This document shows, one piece after another, positions 46,912-55,866 of a stretch of 64,000 nucleotides of DNA. A program made the translations under genes and the position numbers. Under the pieces are notes generated by a model. That model saw only the letters and a list, made by a program, of their open reading frames with translations, did not search any database and was not told where the DNA came from. The stretch spans positions 1-64,000 of the forward strand of contig NZ_BMSE01000031.1 of NCBI RefSeq assembly GCF_014648995.1, given 5' to 3'. The stretch comes from Streptomyces massasporeus. Lineage in GTDB: Bacteria > Actinomycetota > Actinomycetes > Streptomycetales > Streptomycetaceae. Position 1 is the first letter of the stretch, and every line of letters begins with the position of its first letter.

Positions 46912-46941
46912 GGGGTGGTGTGGGGTGACCCACACCACCCC
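46912..46941 (+). terminator. S53 protease terminator
   Basis: Thirteen-base perfect arms (46912-46924 and 46929-46941) closed by a GTGA tetraloop, 17 bases after the protease stop. Confidence 0.85.
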
Positions 46942-46973
46942 ATTGCGTCGCACTGACGATTACACTGGGCGGC

Positions 46974-48728
46974 GTGCCTCAACTACGTCTCGCCCTGAAC
47001 CAGATCGACGCCGGCGTCGGCGACCTCGCCGGGAACACCGAGTCGATCGTCCGCTGGACCCGGCACTCCGCCGAACAGGGAGCGCATCTCGTGGCGTTCC
47101 CGGAGATGGTGCTGACCGGGTACCCCGTCGAGGACCTGGCGCTCAGGTCGTCCTTCGTGGAGGCCTCCCGGACGGCGCTGCGCGCGCTCGCGGCGCGCCT
47201 GGCCGACGAGGGCTTCGGAGAGCTGCCGGTGATCGTCGGCTACCTCGACCGCAGTGCGACCGCCCAGCCGAAGTACGGCCAGCCGGCCGGCGCGCCGCAG
47301 AACGCCGGGGCGGTGCTGCACCGCGGCGAGGTGGTCCTGAACTTCGCCAAGCACCACCTGCCGAACTACGGCGTGTTCGACGAGTTCCGCTACTTCGTGC
47401 CCGGCGACAGCATGCCGGTGCTGCGGGTGCACGGTGTGGACGTCGCCCTGGCCATCTGCGAGGACCTCTGGCAGGACGGCGGGCGCGTCCCCGCCGCCCG
47501 GTCGGCGCGGGCGGGCCTGCTGGTCTCGATCAACGCCTCCCCTTATGAGCGCAACAAGGACGACACGCGTCTGGAGCTGGTCCGCAAGCGGGCCCAGGAG
47601 GCCGGCTGCACCACGGCGTACCTGGCCATGATCGGCGGCCAGGACGAGCTGGTGTTCGACGGCGACTCGATCGTGGTCGACAAGGACGGCGAGGTCGTGG
47701 CGCGGGCGCCGCAGTTCTCCGAGGGCTGCGTGGTCCTGGACCTGGACCTGCCGGCAGCGTCGGCGGACGCCCCGACGGGCGTGGTCGACGACGGTCTGCG
47801 CATCGACCGGGTCGTCCTGTCGGAGGAGCCGCTCGCCCCGTACGAGCCCGAGCTCACGGGCGGCTACGCGGACCGTCTGGAGGACGACGAGGAGGTCTAC
47901 TCGGCGCTGGTCGTGGGCCTGCGGGCGTACGTCGCGAAGAACGGCTTCTCCTCGGTCCTGATCGGCCTGTCGGGCGGCATCGACTCGGCGCTGGTCGCGG
48001 CGATCGCGTGCGACGCGGTGGGCGCGCGGAACGTGTACGGCGTGTCGATGCCGTCGAAGTACTCCTCGGACCACTCCAAGGACGACGCGGCCGAACTGGC
48101 CCGCCGCACGGGTCTGAACTACCGCACGGTCGCGATCGAGCCGATGTTCGACGCCTACATGGGCTCGCTGGGGCTCACGGGCCTGGCGGAGGAGAACCTC
48201 CAGTCGCGCCTGCGCGGCACGCTGCTCATGGCGATCTCCAACCAGGAGGGCCACATCGTCCTGGCCCCCGGCAACAAGTCGGAGCTGGCGGTCGGCTACT
48301 CGACGCTCTACGGCGACTCGGTCGGGGCGTACGGCCCCATCAAGGACGTCTACAAGACGTCGGTCTTCCGGCTCGCCGAGTGGCGCAACCGGGCCGCCGG
48401 GGAGCGCGGCCAGACCCCGCCGATCCCCGAGAGCTCCATCAGCAAGCCCCCGAGCGCGGAACTGCGCCCGGGCCAGGTGGACACGGACTCGCTGCCGGAC
48501 TACCCGGTGCTGGACGCGATCCTGGAGCTGTACGTCGACCGGGACCGGGGCGCGGACGAGATCGTGGCGGCCGGGTTCGACGCGGAGCTGGTCGCGAAGA
48601 CGCTGCGCATGGTGGACACGGCCGAGTACAAGCGCCGCCAGTATCCGCCGGGCACGAAGATCTCCCCGAAGGGCTTCGGCAAGGACCGCCGCCTGCCGAT
48701 CACCAACGGGTGGCGGGAGTCGCTCTGA
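46974..48728 (+). CDS. nadE: glutamine-dependent NAD+ synthetase
   Basis: A 584-residue enzyme converting nicotinate adenine dinucleotide to NAD+ with ATP and glutamine. The nitrilase-type glutaminase half (about 1-270) has the E44-K125-C161 triad (FPEMVLTGY, FAKHHLPN, AICEDLW). The synthetase half has the PP-loop SGGIDS at 333-338 and PPSAELRPGQVDTD near the end. GTG 46974 is the start. Ammonia is channelled from the first half to the second. Confidence 0.96.
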   Translation: MPQLRLALNQIDAGVGDLAGNTESIVRWTRHSAEQGAHLVAFPEMVLTGYPVEDLALRSSFVEASRTALRALAARLADEGFGELPVIVGYLDRSATAQPKYGQPAGAPQNAGAVLHRGEVVLNFAKHHLPNYGVFDEFRYFVPGDSMPVLRVHGVDVALAICEDLWQDGGRVPAARSARAGLLVSINASPYERNKDDTRLELVRKRAQEAGCTTAYLAMIGGQDELVFDGDSIVVDKDGEVVARAPQFSEGCVVLDLDLPAASADAPTGVVDDGLRIDRVVLSEEPLAPYEPELTGGYADRLEDDEEVYSALVVGLRAYVAKNGFSSVLIGLSGGIDSALVAAIACDAVGARNVYGVSMPSKYSSDHSKDDAAELARRTGLNYRTVAIEPMFDAYMGSLGLTGLAEENLQSRLRGTLLMAISNQEGHIVLAPGNKSELAVGYSTLYGDSVGAYGPIKDVYKTSVFRLAEWRNRAAGERGQTPPIPESSISKPPSAELRPGQVDTDSLPDYPVLDAILELYVDRDRGADEIVAAGFDAELVAKTLRMVDTAEYKRRQYPPGTKISPKGFGKDRRLPITNGWRESL

Positions 48729-48747
48729 GGGACATGCCGGGAGGACC

Positions 48748-48777
48748 TTGATAGGCAAGTGGACACTTGCCTATCCT
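48748..48777 (+). promoter_or_regulatory. ArsR operator overlapping a leaderless promoter
   Basis: GATAGGCAAGTG (48750-48761) and its exact reverse complement (48764-48775) are separated by GA. TTGATA (48748-48753) and TATCCT (48772-48777) are -35/-10 boxes 18 bases apart that overlap the repeat. TATCCT ends six bases before GTG 48784, so the transcript should begin at the start codon. Confidence 0.75.
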
Positions 48778-48783
48778 GGGGTC

Positions 48784-49086
48784 GTGGCCGATGACCTTTT
48801 CAAAGCCTTGGCCGACCCCACCCGTCGCACCATCCTCGACGAGCTCGCGGAGAAGTCCGGGCAGACGCTGTTCGAGATCTGCTCGCGGCTGAGCATGAAG
48901 CATCAGCTCGGCATCTCGCGCCAGGCGGTCTCCCAGCACCTCGCGGTGCTGGAGGCCGCCGGGCTCGTCGAGACCAGGCGGGAGGGCCGCTACAAGTTCC
49001 ACGACCTGAACACGGCCCCGCTGCGTCACATCACCGCGAGATGGCTCGACCGCGGGGCACCCGGACCCGAAGAGAGCACCCCATGA
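48784..49086 (+). CDS. ArsR-family winged-helix repressor
   Basis: A 100-residue regulator (DDLFKALADPTRRTILDELA through QAVSQHLAVLEAAGLVETRREG) of the class that controls small enzymes or SRPBCC/VOC genes; no metal-binding Cys pair is seen. GTG 48784 is preferred to TTG 48748, which would put the operator inside the gene. Its stop overlaps the start of the VOC gene (ATGA). Expected to repress its own operon through the repeat at 48750-48775. Confidence 0.9.
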   Translation: MADDLFKALADPTRRTILDELAEKSGQTLFEICSRLSMKHQLGISRQAVSQHLAVLEAAGLVETRREGRYKFHDLNTAPLRHITARWLDRGAPGPEESTP

Positions 49087-49410
49087 AGATCCATCTCACC
49101 AGCGTCTTCGTCGACGACCAGGCCAAGGCCCTCCGCTTCTACACGGAGGTCCTCGGTTTCGTGAAGAAGTACGACGTCCCCCTGGGCGAGACGGACCGGT
49201 GGCTGACCGTCGTCTCCCCCGAGAACCCCGGCGGCACGGAACTGCTCCTGGAGCCCGCCGGTCACCCGGCCGTCAAGCCCTACCGTGACGCGCTCGCCGC
49301 CGACGGCATCCCGCTCGCCCAGTTCGCCGTCGACGACGTCCGGGCCGAGTACGAGCGCCTGAGCGGCCTCGGCGTCCGCTTCACCCAGGAACCCCTGGAC
49401 AACGGAGATC
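49083..49410 (+). pseudogene. VOC-family gene with lost 3' end
   Basis: From ATG 49083 the frame encodes a good VOC N-terminus and middle (MKIHLTSVFVDDQAKALRFY through GLGVRFTQEP). After about residue 105 it should continue with the last strand (usual ending of the TAVFDDTCGNLIQI type) but turns into out-of-frame HAD sequence. The frame stays open to 50063 only as a shadow. The last 25 or so residues are missing, so the fold is probably broken. The end given is the approximate junction. Confidence 0.75.
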
Positions 49411-50112
49411 CGCGGCATCGAGGTCGTCGTCTTCGACGTCCTCGGCACCATGGTCGACGAACCCGGCGGCCTTCGGGCGGCCGTACAGGAAGCGACACGG
49501 CTGCCCGACCCGGCGGCCGCCGACGAGCTCGTCGCCCTGTGGCAGCGGCACGGCGAGCAGGAGCGGGAACGCATCCGGCGGGGGCTGCGCCCGTACGCGA
49601 GCACCGAGGTCCTCGACGCCGAGGCCGCCCGGCTCGTGGCGGACCGCGCCGGAGTCACCGATCCGGGGGCCGTCGCCCGGCTGGCCACGGCGGGCCGGCG
49701 CCTGCCCCCGTGGCACGACTCCGCCGCCGGGCTGGAGCGGCTCGCCCGGCGGTTCCCCGTGCTCGGGCTGTCCAACGCCGGCCGCACGGCCCTGCTGCAC
49801 CTCAACGCGTATGCCGGGCTGCGCTGGCATCAGGCCCTGTCGGCCGAGGCGGCCCGGGCCTACAAGCCGGCGCCCGAGGTCTACCGACTCGCCCTCGACA
49901 GTGCCGGATGCCCGCCGGAGTGCGTGCTGATGGTGGCCGCCCACTCCTGGGACCTGCGCGGTGCGCGGGCGGCCGGCATGCGCACCGCCTACGTGCACCG
50001 CCCGGTCGGGGACCCGCCCACGGACTCCGACGACTTCGACGGGCGGTTCGGCGAACTCGGTGAACTGATCAACGCGCTGACGGACGGCCAGGTAGCGTCG
50101 GATCCGTCCTGA
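49411..50112 (+). CDS. HAD-superfamily hydrolase (haloacid dehalogenase type II) lacking its own start
   Basis: HAD-like sequence begins at about 49411 with EIRGIEVVVFDVLGTM, containing the nucleophile Asp, then LGLSNAGRTALL (motif 2) and YKPAPEVYRLAL with Lys (motif 3). The frame has a TGA at 49360 and no ATG, GTG or TTG before ATG 49450, which lies after the nucleophile. Translation from 49450 gives a 220-residue protein without the catalytic Asp. Probably inactive unless made by frameshifting from the VOC gene. Confidence 0.75.
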   Translation, partial: RGIEVVVFDVLGTMVDEPGGLRAAVQEATRLPDPAAADELVALWQRHGEQERERIRRGLRPYASTEVLDAEAARLVADRAGVTDPGAVARLATAGRRLPPWHDSAAGLERLARRFPVLGLSNAGRTALLHLNAYAGLRWHQALSAEAARAYKPAPEVYRLALDSAGCPPECVLMVAAHSWDLRGARAAGMRTAYVHRPVGDPPTDSDDFDGRFGELGELINALTDGQVASDPS

Positions 50113-50126
50113 AGGGGGGTCCGGTC

Positions 50127-50702
50127 ATGAGTGAGCGCGCAGTTCCGGCGCGGGTGCTGGCCGGCGAACGCCTCGCCGCCGAGGCGGGGTTCGAGAAAAG
50201 CTGCATCGCGGAGGTCGGCAGGCTGCTGAGGACGGCCGCCGCTTCCAAGCCCGGCGGGGTCGTCGCCGAGAGCGGCACCGGATCGGGGGTGGGGACCGCC
50301 TGGCTGCACAGCGGACTCGGCGACGGTGCGCGGCTCGTCACCGTGGAGCGGGACGAGGAGCTGGCCCGGCGGGCGGCCGGGGTCTTCGCCGACGACGGCC
50401 GCGTCAGCGTCCTGACCGGCGACTGGCGGCTGCTCGAACGGCACGCCCCGTTCGACGTGTTCTTCTGCGACGGCGGCGGCAAACGGGACGCCCCGGGAAG
50501 GGTCGTCGAGCTGCTCGCTCCCGGGGGGATCCTCGTCCTGGACGACTTCACTCCGTCGGCGGAGTGGCCGCCCCGGTTCGAGGGCGAGGTGGACGAACTG
50601 CGCCTGTTCTACCTGACCCATCCGGAGCTGGACGCCACCGAAATCCTCACCACGCCCACCAGTTCGGCGGTCGTCGCGGCGCGGCGCGGGGCGCCCCGGT
50701 AG
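50127..50702 (+). CDS. class I SAM-dependent methyltransferase (O-methyltransferase-like)
   Basis: A 191-residue protein. The SAM-binding region is VVAESGTGSGVGTAWL, with the acidic end of strand 2 in LVTVERDEEL. FFCDGGGK and GGILVLDDFTP are later Rossmann elements. Resembles bacterial class I O-methyltransferases, but the metal-binding residues are not certain. GGGGGT precedes ATG 50127, 14 bases after the HAD gene, so probably in the same transcript. Confidence 0.8.
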   Translation: MSERAVPARVLAGERLAAEAGFEKSCIAEVGRLLRTAAASKPGGVVAESGTGSGVGTAWLHSGLGDGARLVTVERDEELARRAAGVFADDGRVSVLTGDWRLLERHAPFDVFFCDGGGKRDAPGRVVELLAPGGILVLDDFTPSAEWPPRFEGEVDELRLFYLTHPELDATEILTTPTSSAVVAARRGAPR

Positions 50703-50707
50703 ACGCG

Positions 50708-50746
50708 GCGGCGGCCCGTGGGAGGTGATCCCACGGGCCGCCGCCC
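50708..50746. terminator. bidirectional terminator
   Basis: Seventeen-base perfect arms (50708-50724 and 50730-50746) with a GGTGA loop between the convergent methyltransferase and MFS genes. Confidence 0.85.
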
Positions 50747-50757
50747 ACCGGAAACCG

Positions 50758-51975
50758 TCAGTGGTGCACCGTTTCCGCCTCCTGCGGGACGTGGCTCGCC
50801 ACGATCCGCTCGCGTCCGGCGACCGGAGTCCGGCGCCGGTCCACCGCGTAGGCCAGCGACGCCACGGCCAGGCCGAGGACGGCCAGGGCCACACCGGCCA
50901 GGGCCGGGGAGGTGACGCCGAAGCCCGCGGCCAGCGCGAGGCCGCCGATCCAGGCGCCGCCGGCGTTGGCCAGGTTGAAGGCGGCCTGGTTGGCGGAGGA
51001 GGCCAGGGACGGGGCCGAGGAGGCCTTCTCCATGACCATCAGCTGGAGCGGGGAGCCGGTGGCGAAGGCCGCCATGCCGAGCAGGATCACGGCCACGGCG
51101 GCCGTGAGCTCCGTGCGCATCAGCAGCGGGAACAGCGCCAGCACCGCCACCAGCGAGGTCAGGCCGCCGAACAGCGTGCCGCGCAGCGAGTGGTCGGCCA
51201 GCCGGCCGCCCAGCAGGTTGCCTGCGGTCGCGCCGACACCGAACAGCGCCAGCAGCAGGGTGACGCTGGCGTCGGCGTAGCCGGCGGCGTCCGTGAGCAT
51301 CGGCGTGATGTAGCTGTAGGCCGCGAAGAGGGCACCGAAGCCCGCGACGGTGGTGCCGAGCGACAGCCAGACCGGGAGGGAGCGCAGGGCGGCGAGTTCG
51401 CCGCGCAGGCCCTGGGCGGAGGTGTGCTCGTGGTCGCGCGGGATGAGGAACGCGAGCGCGGCGATCGCCGCCAGGCCGATGGCGCTGACGCCGAGGAAGG
51501 TCGCCCTCCAGCCGAGGTTCTGCCCCATGAGGGTGGCGACCGGCACGCCCAGGACGTTCGCGACCGTCAGGCCGAGGAACATCAGCGAGACCGACCGCGC
51601 CTTGCGTTCGGGGGCGACCATGTTCGTCGCGACGACGGCGCCCACGCCGAAGAAGGCGCCGTGCGGCAGACCGCTCAGGAAGCGGGCGGCCAGCAGCCAG
51701 CCGTTGTCCGGCGCGAGGGCCGACAGGGCGTTGCCCACGACGAACAGTCCCATCAGGCCGATCAGGACCGTGCGCCGGGACATCCTGGCGGTGACCGCGG
51801 CCAGGAGCGGGGCGCCGATGACGACGCCCAGCGCGTACGCCGACACCAGGTGGCCGGCGCTGGGTATCGAGATGTTCAGGTCGTCCGCGACATCGGGCAG
51901 CAGCCCCATCATCACGAACTCGGTCGTACCGATGCCGAAGGCGCCCACGGCGAGGGCGAGCAGGGCCAGGGGCAT
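50758..51975 (-). CDS. MFS transporter, DHA1 family (AraJ/Cmx-like)
   Basis: A 405-residue membrane protein with 12 predicted helices. The first helix carries GIGTTEFVMMGLLPDVA, the hallmark of drug:H+ antiporter-1 exporters, and loop 2-3 has TARMSRRTVL. Related proteins export sugars, purines or chloramphenicol. ATG 51975 is preferred because AAAGG precedes it and the first helix starts there. Substrate unknown. Confidence 0.9.
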   Translation of the reverse strand: MPLALLALAVGAFGIGTTEFVMMGLLPDVADDLNISIPSAGHLVSAYALGVVIGAPLLAAVTARMSRRTVLIGLMGLFVVGNALSALAPDNGWLLAARFLSGLPHGAFFGVGAVVATNMVAPERKARSVSLMFLGLTVANVLGVPVATLMGQNLGWRATFLGVSAIGLAAIAALAFLIPRDHEHTSAQGLRGELAALRSLPVWLSLGTTVAGFGALFAAYSYITPMLTDAAGYADASVTLLLALFGVGATAGNLLGGRLADHSLRGTLFGGLTSLVAVLALFPLLMRTELTAAVAVILLGMAAFATGSPLQLMVMEKASSAPSLASSANQAAFNLANAGGAWIGGLALAAGFGVTSPALAGVALAVLGLAVASLAYAVDRRRTPVAGRERIVASHVPQEAETVHH

Positions 51976-52111
51976 GAGTGAGCCTTTCGAGACTTGCTTG
52001 GAGATCCGTACGCGTATGTTCAAGTACGGAACAAAGTCTCTCAGGCGCACTATTCCACGAGGTGCCGCCTCGGCTGCGGATTTCTGTCGGCAGTGCCCTG
52101 ACCAGCGGGTT

Positions 52112-53164
52112 TCAGGAGCCGCTTGTGGTGACCCTCACACGGGCCGCGACCGGCAGATGGTCGCTGCCCGTCTGCGGAAGGGTCCACGAGCTCTCCGGCT
52201 TCAGGCCCCGGACCATGATCTGGTCGATGCGCGCCATCGGGAACGACGCGGGCCAGCTGAAGCCGAAACCGCTGCCGGCCGCGCCCTGCGCCGAGCGCAT
52301 CTGGGAGGTGACGGCGTTGAGCGCGCGGTCGTTCATCGTGCCGTTGAGGTCGCCGAGCAGGACGACGTTCTTCAGCGGCTCGTGGGCGATGGCCTCGCCC
52401 AGGTAGTCGGCGCTGCGGTCGCGCTGGCGGGCCGTGAAGCCGGCCTCCATCTTCACGCGCACGGACGGCAGATGGGCGACGTAGACCGCCAACTGCCCGG
52501 ACGGGGCGGTCACCGTGGCGCGCATCGCGCGCGTCCAGCCCATGTCGAGGTTCACGTCCCGCACGCCGCCCAGCGGGTACTTGCTCCACACGCCGACCGT
52601 GCCCTGCACCGAGTGGTAGCGGTACGTCGACGCCAGCGCCTTCTCGTACGTCGGGACGGCGGCCGGCGTCAGCTCCTCCAGGGCCAGCACGTCCGCGCCG
52701 GAGGCGGCCACGTCACGGGCGGTGCCGGACGGGTCCGGGTTGTCGGCGTTGACGTTGTGCGTGACCACCGTGAGGTCACCGCCGGTCGCCGCCTTGTCGC
52801 TGAGCTGGCCGCCGAAGAGGTTCAGCCAGACCACGGACGGCAGCACCACCGCGATCAGCGCGGTCGCGGACCTGCGGACCAGGGCGAGGACGAGCAGCAC
52901 CGGGACGAGGAGCCCCAGCCACGGCAGGAACGTCTCGATGAGGCTGCCCAGGTTGCCGATCGTGTTCGGGATGCGCGAGTGCAGCACCATGACCAGGGCG
53001 AGCAGCACCGCGCACGCGGTGACGAGCAGTCCGCGCCGCCAGATCCGGGGGTCGCCCCGCCAGGGGCCCGCCAGCCGGTCGAACAGGCGCCGAAGCCGGG
53101 TTCCCCGGTGCTCGGGCCCCGAGCCGCCGTTGTCCGTCTCCGTCATGTACGCCTGCTGCGCCAT
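52112..53164 (-). CDS. membrane-anchored endonuclease/exonuclease/phosphatase-family protein
   Basis: A 350-residue protein. Three membrane helices (about 46-62, 73-95, 100-120) precede an extracytoplasmic EEP domain with TVVTHNVNADN, LALEEL (catalytic Glu), LLGDLNGTMND and GSDHLPVAA, covering the metal and catalytic Asp/His residues. Such proteins are phosphodiesterases acting on lipids or nucleic acids outside the membrane. ATG 53164 has no strong ribosome site. Confidence 0.88.
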   Translation of the reverse strand: MAQQAYMTETDNGGSGPEHRGTRLRRLFDRLAGPWRGDPRIWRRGLLVTACAVLLALVMVLHSRIPNTIGNLGSLIETFLPWLGLLVPVLLVLALVRRSATALIAVVLPSVVWLNLFGGQLSDKAATGGDLTVVTHNVNADNPDPSGTARDVAASGADVLALEELTPAAVPTYEKALASTYRYHSVQGTVGVWSKYPLGGVRDVNLDMGWTRAMRATVTAPSGQLAVYVAHLPSVRVKMEAGFTARQRDRSADYLGEAIAHEPLKNVVLLGDLNGTMNDRALNAVTSQMRSAQGAAGSGFGFSWPASFPMARIDQIMVRGLKPESSWTLPQTGSDHLPVAARVRVTTSGS

Positions 53165-53342
53165 ACCGTCGCCTCACTGCCTGCCGTGCACACCATCGCC
53201 CCCGTGTCCTTACGACCCTAGGGGATGATCCGTTCCGTTCCCGCCGTCCTCCGACGGCCGTACGGGGGCGATGACGTTCGAGCCCCCGCGGGGAGTTCCG
53301 ATCAGGCCCGCCGAAAGCGCCCTCTGTGACGAAACGCGCACA

Positions 53343-53993
53343 CTAGGAGCCCTCGGAGGCCGATCTGACGGACGGTGAGCCGCCGGGCCGCAGCCCTTCG
53401 AGCAGGGTGTCGACGACCTGCTCGGCGAGGTCGTCGGGCAGGTCGGCGTCGGGGCGCAGCACGGCGCGCACGAGAACCGGGCCGACGAACAGGTCGTTCA
53501 GCAGTTCGAGGTCGAGGTCCGTGCGCAGTTCGCCGTTCTCCCGGCCGCGGCGCAGGACCTCCAGGCCGAGCCGGCGGCGCGGGGCGACGACGGTGGCGTG
53601 GTACGCCGCCCAGAGCTTCGGACTGCTCTTCATCTGGGCCTGCACGCTGTGCAGGATCGCCGAGGAGCGGTTGGCCAGGCCGCGCCGGCGCACCTGCTCC
53701 AGCAGGACCACGAGGTCGTCGCGCATGGAGGTGCCGGGCAGCGGCGGGTCCGGGGGTTCCGCGGCGCGCACGACGTCGACGAAGAGCTCCTCCTTGCCGC
53801 TCCAGCGGCGGTAGATGGTGGCCTTGCCGACGCCGGCGGTACGGGCGATGCGCTCGATGGACAGCTCCGCGAGGGGCACGCCCTCCTCCAGGAGCTTCAT
53901 CACACCCTCGATGATGGCGCGCTCGACGGCCTCGCTTCTGGGGCGGCCCCTCGCGGGTCCGCCGTGCGGAGAGTGCCGTTCGGCGAGGCTCAC
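53343..53993 (-). CDS. TetR/AcrR-family regulator of the DHA2 efflux operon
   Basis: A 216-residue regulator. Helix-turn-helix at about 38-70 (SIERIARTAGVGKATIYRRW) and a TetR_C_16-like ligand domain. GTG start at 53993, 70 bases after the exporter gene on the same strand. The 19-bp operator in front of the exporter (55690-55708) is its likely target, so it would be autoregulated from the operon promoter. Confidence 0.9.
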   Translation of the reverse strand: MSLAERHSPHGGPARGRPRSEAVERAIIEGVMKLLEEGVPLAELSIERIARTAGVGKATIYRRWSGKEELFVDVVRAAEPPDPPLPGTSMRDDLVVLLEQVRRRGLANRSSAILHSVQAQMKSSPKLWAAYHATVVAPRRRLGLEVLRRGRENGELRTDLDLELLNDLFVGPVLVRAVLRPDADLPDDLAEQVVDTLLEGLRPGGSPSVRSASEGS

Positions 53994-54063
53994 GTCGCTG
54001 CGTCCTTTCCTGACCGGGTGGAGACCGTTCCTGGCGGTACGGAAGGTGAATTCTTCCGCAGGC

Positions 54064-55665
54064 CTACGCCCGCGTGTGCGTCAACTCCTTCTCCCCCTCG
54101 CCCTGCTGGGGCGCCGGCGGCTTGCCCGGCAGAAACAGCGCCACGACGACCGCGCCGATCAGGGCGACGCCCGCACCCCACAGGGCGGTGGTGTGCATCG
54201 CGTGCAGGAACGCGTCGTAGGCCGGCGCGACGAGGGACTCGCCCCGCGGGCCGAGCTTGTCCGCGACGCCGAGCGTGGCCTCGATGGACTCCCCGGCGGT
54301 GTGCCGCAGGGCCGGGGGCAGGACGCCGAGCTTGTCCTCGATGCCCGTGCGGTACGCCGTGGACAGCACCGAGCCGAGGACCGCGATGCCGAGGGCGCCG
54401 CCGACCTGCCGGAAGGTGTTGCTGAGCGCGGAGGCGGAACCGGCCTTCTCGCGGGGCAGGGCCTGCATGATGACGACGCTGACCGGCGTCATGATGTGCG
54501 CCATGCCGGCACCCATGAGGAAGAAGATCACTTCCAGGATCCAGATGGGGGTGTCCGCGTCCAGGGTGGCGAAGGCGACCAGCATGGCGGCGATGACGAC
54601 CATGCCGGCCGTGGTCGTGACCCGGTTGCCGAAGCGGTCGACCACCAGCCGGGCGCGCGGCGCGAAGATCAACTGGGCGGCGGCCAGCGGCAGCATCAGC
54701 AGACCGGTCTGCAGCGGCGAGTAGCCGCGCACGCTCTGCGTGTAGAAGACGGCGAAGAAGGTCACGCCCATCAGGGCGAAGAAGACCAGCGCGATGGCGG
54801 CGATGGCGGCCGAGAAGACCTTGTCCTTGAAGTACGTGACGTCTATCGACGGGTGGTCGCTGCGCTTCTCGAACACGACGAAGGCGACGAGCACGGCGAC
54901 ACCGGCACCGATGGTCGCCAGCACGGTCGCGTCGGTGAAGTCGGCGAGCTGGCCGCCCTTGATGATGCCGTAGACGAGCAGCACCAGGCCGACGACGGAG
55001 AGCACGACGCCGACGGGGTCGATCCGGCCCGGGTGCGGATCGCGCGAGTCGGGCACCAGCCAGAGCATCAGCGCGAGCCCGAGCACCACGATCGGCACGT
55101 TGACGAGGAAGACCGAGCCCCACCAGAAGTGGTCGAGCAGGACGCCGCCGGTGATCGGGCCGATGGCGACGGCGAGGCCGACCCCGCCCGCCCAGATGCC
55201 GATGGCCTTGGGCTGCTCCTCACGCTCGAAGACGTTCATGAGGACGGCGAGGGTGGCGGGCATGACGAACGCGGCGCCCAGGCCCATCACCGCCCGGAAG
55301 GTGATCAGCTCGCCCGGCGAGCCGGAGAACGCGGCGAGCGCCGATCCGAGGCCGAACACGGCGAGACCGCCGATCAGCACCTTCTTGCGGCCCAGCCGGT
55401 CGCCGAGCAGCCCGGCGGTGAACAGCAGGCCCGCGAAGACGAGGGTGTAGGCGTTGATCGCCCACTCCAGCTCGCTCTGGGTGGCGCCCAGGCCGGTGGG
55501 GGCCGGGGTGGAGATCGTCTTGATGGCGACGTTCAGGATCGAGTTGTCGAGCACGACGATCAGCAGGCTGAGCATCAGCACGCCGAGGATCGCCCAGCGG
55601 CGCCGGTGCACCGCTTCCGGTACGCGCGGGCCGGTGGGGGCGGCCGGGTCGGCAGGAGTAGTCAT
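54064..55665 (-). CDS. DHA2-family (EmrB/QacA) multidrug exporter
   Basis: A 533-residue membrane protein with 14 predicted helices. Helix 1 has VLDNSILNVAI, loop 2-3 GDRLGRKKVL, and motif C is in helix 5 (GPITGGVLLDHFWW). It exports drugs or lipophilic compounds by proton antiport. ATG 55665 is chosen because the operator lies just upstream; a frame upstream continues to 55737 but would include the operator. Co-transcribed with a TetR gene. Confidence 0.93.
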   Translation of the reverse strand: MTTPADPAAPTGPRVPEAVHRRRWAILGVLMLSLLIVVLDNSILNVAIKTISTPAPTGLGATQSELEWAINAYTLVFAGLLFTAGLLGDRLGRKKVLIGGLAVFGLGSALAAFSGSPGELITFRAVMGLGAAFVMPATLAVLMNVFEREEQPKAIGIWAGGVGLAVAIGPITGGVLLDHFWWGSVFLVNVPIVVLGLALMLWLVPDSRDPHPGRIDPVGVVLSVVGLVLLVYGIIKGGQLADFTDATVLATIGAGVAVLVAFVVFEKRSDHPSIDVTYFKDKVFSAAIAAIALVFFALMGVTFFAVFYTQSVRGYSPLQTGLLMLPLAAAQLIFAPRARLVVDRFGNRVTTTAGMVVIAAMLVAFATLDADTPIWILEVIFFLMGAGMAHIMTPVSVVIMQALPREKAGSASALSNTFRQVGGALGIAVLGSVLSTAYRTGIEDKLGVLPPALRHTAGESIEATLGVADKLGPRGESLVAPAYDAFLHAMHTTALWGAGVALIGAVVVALFLPGKPPAPQQGEGEKELTHTRA

Positions 55666-55689
55666 GTGTCCGAGCCTAGAGCCATTTCG

Positions 55690-55708
55690 ATACGAGACCG
55701 TCTCGTAT
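55690..55708 (-). promoter_or_regulatory. TetR operator of the efflux operon
   Basis: ATACGAGA-CCG-TCTCGTAT, a perfect 8+3+8 inverted repeat, 24-43 bases before the exporter start. Confidence 0.8.
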
Positions 55709-55866
55709 TGGAATACTCTTACCCGGATCTTACGCAACGCCCGCTTCCGGTTCCGGGGCGGAACTCACAGGGGCTCCCCTAGCCCTCGATGGCACGAGGT
55801 GCCACCATGGACGTGGTCCGGGGACGCCGTCAGGGCGCCTCGAGATGACGTGTTAGGAGCCGTGCA

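Noticed and set aside
49470..50063. Continuation of the VOC frame to 50063 as a 340-residue protein
   Set aside because: After the junction the frame is Arg/Gly/Pro/Ala-rich out-of-frame HAD sequence with no VOC features.
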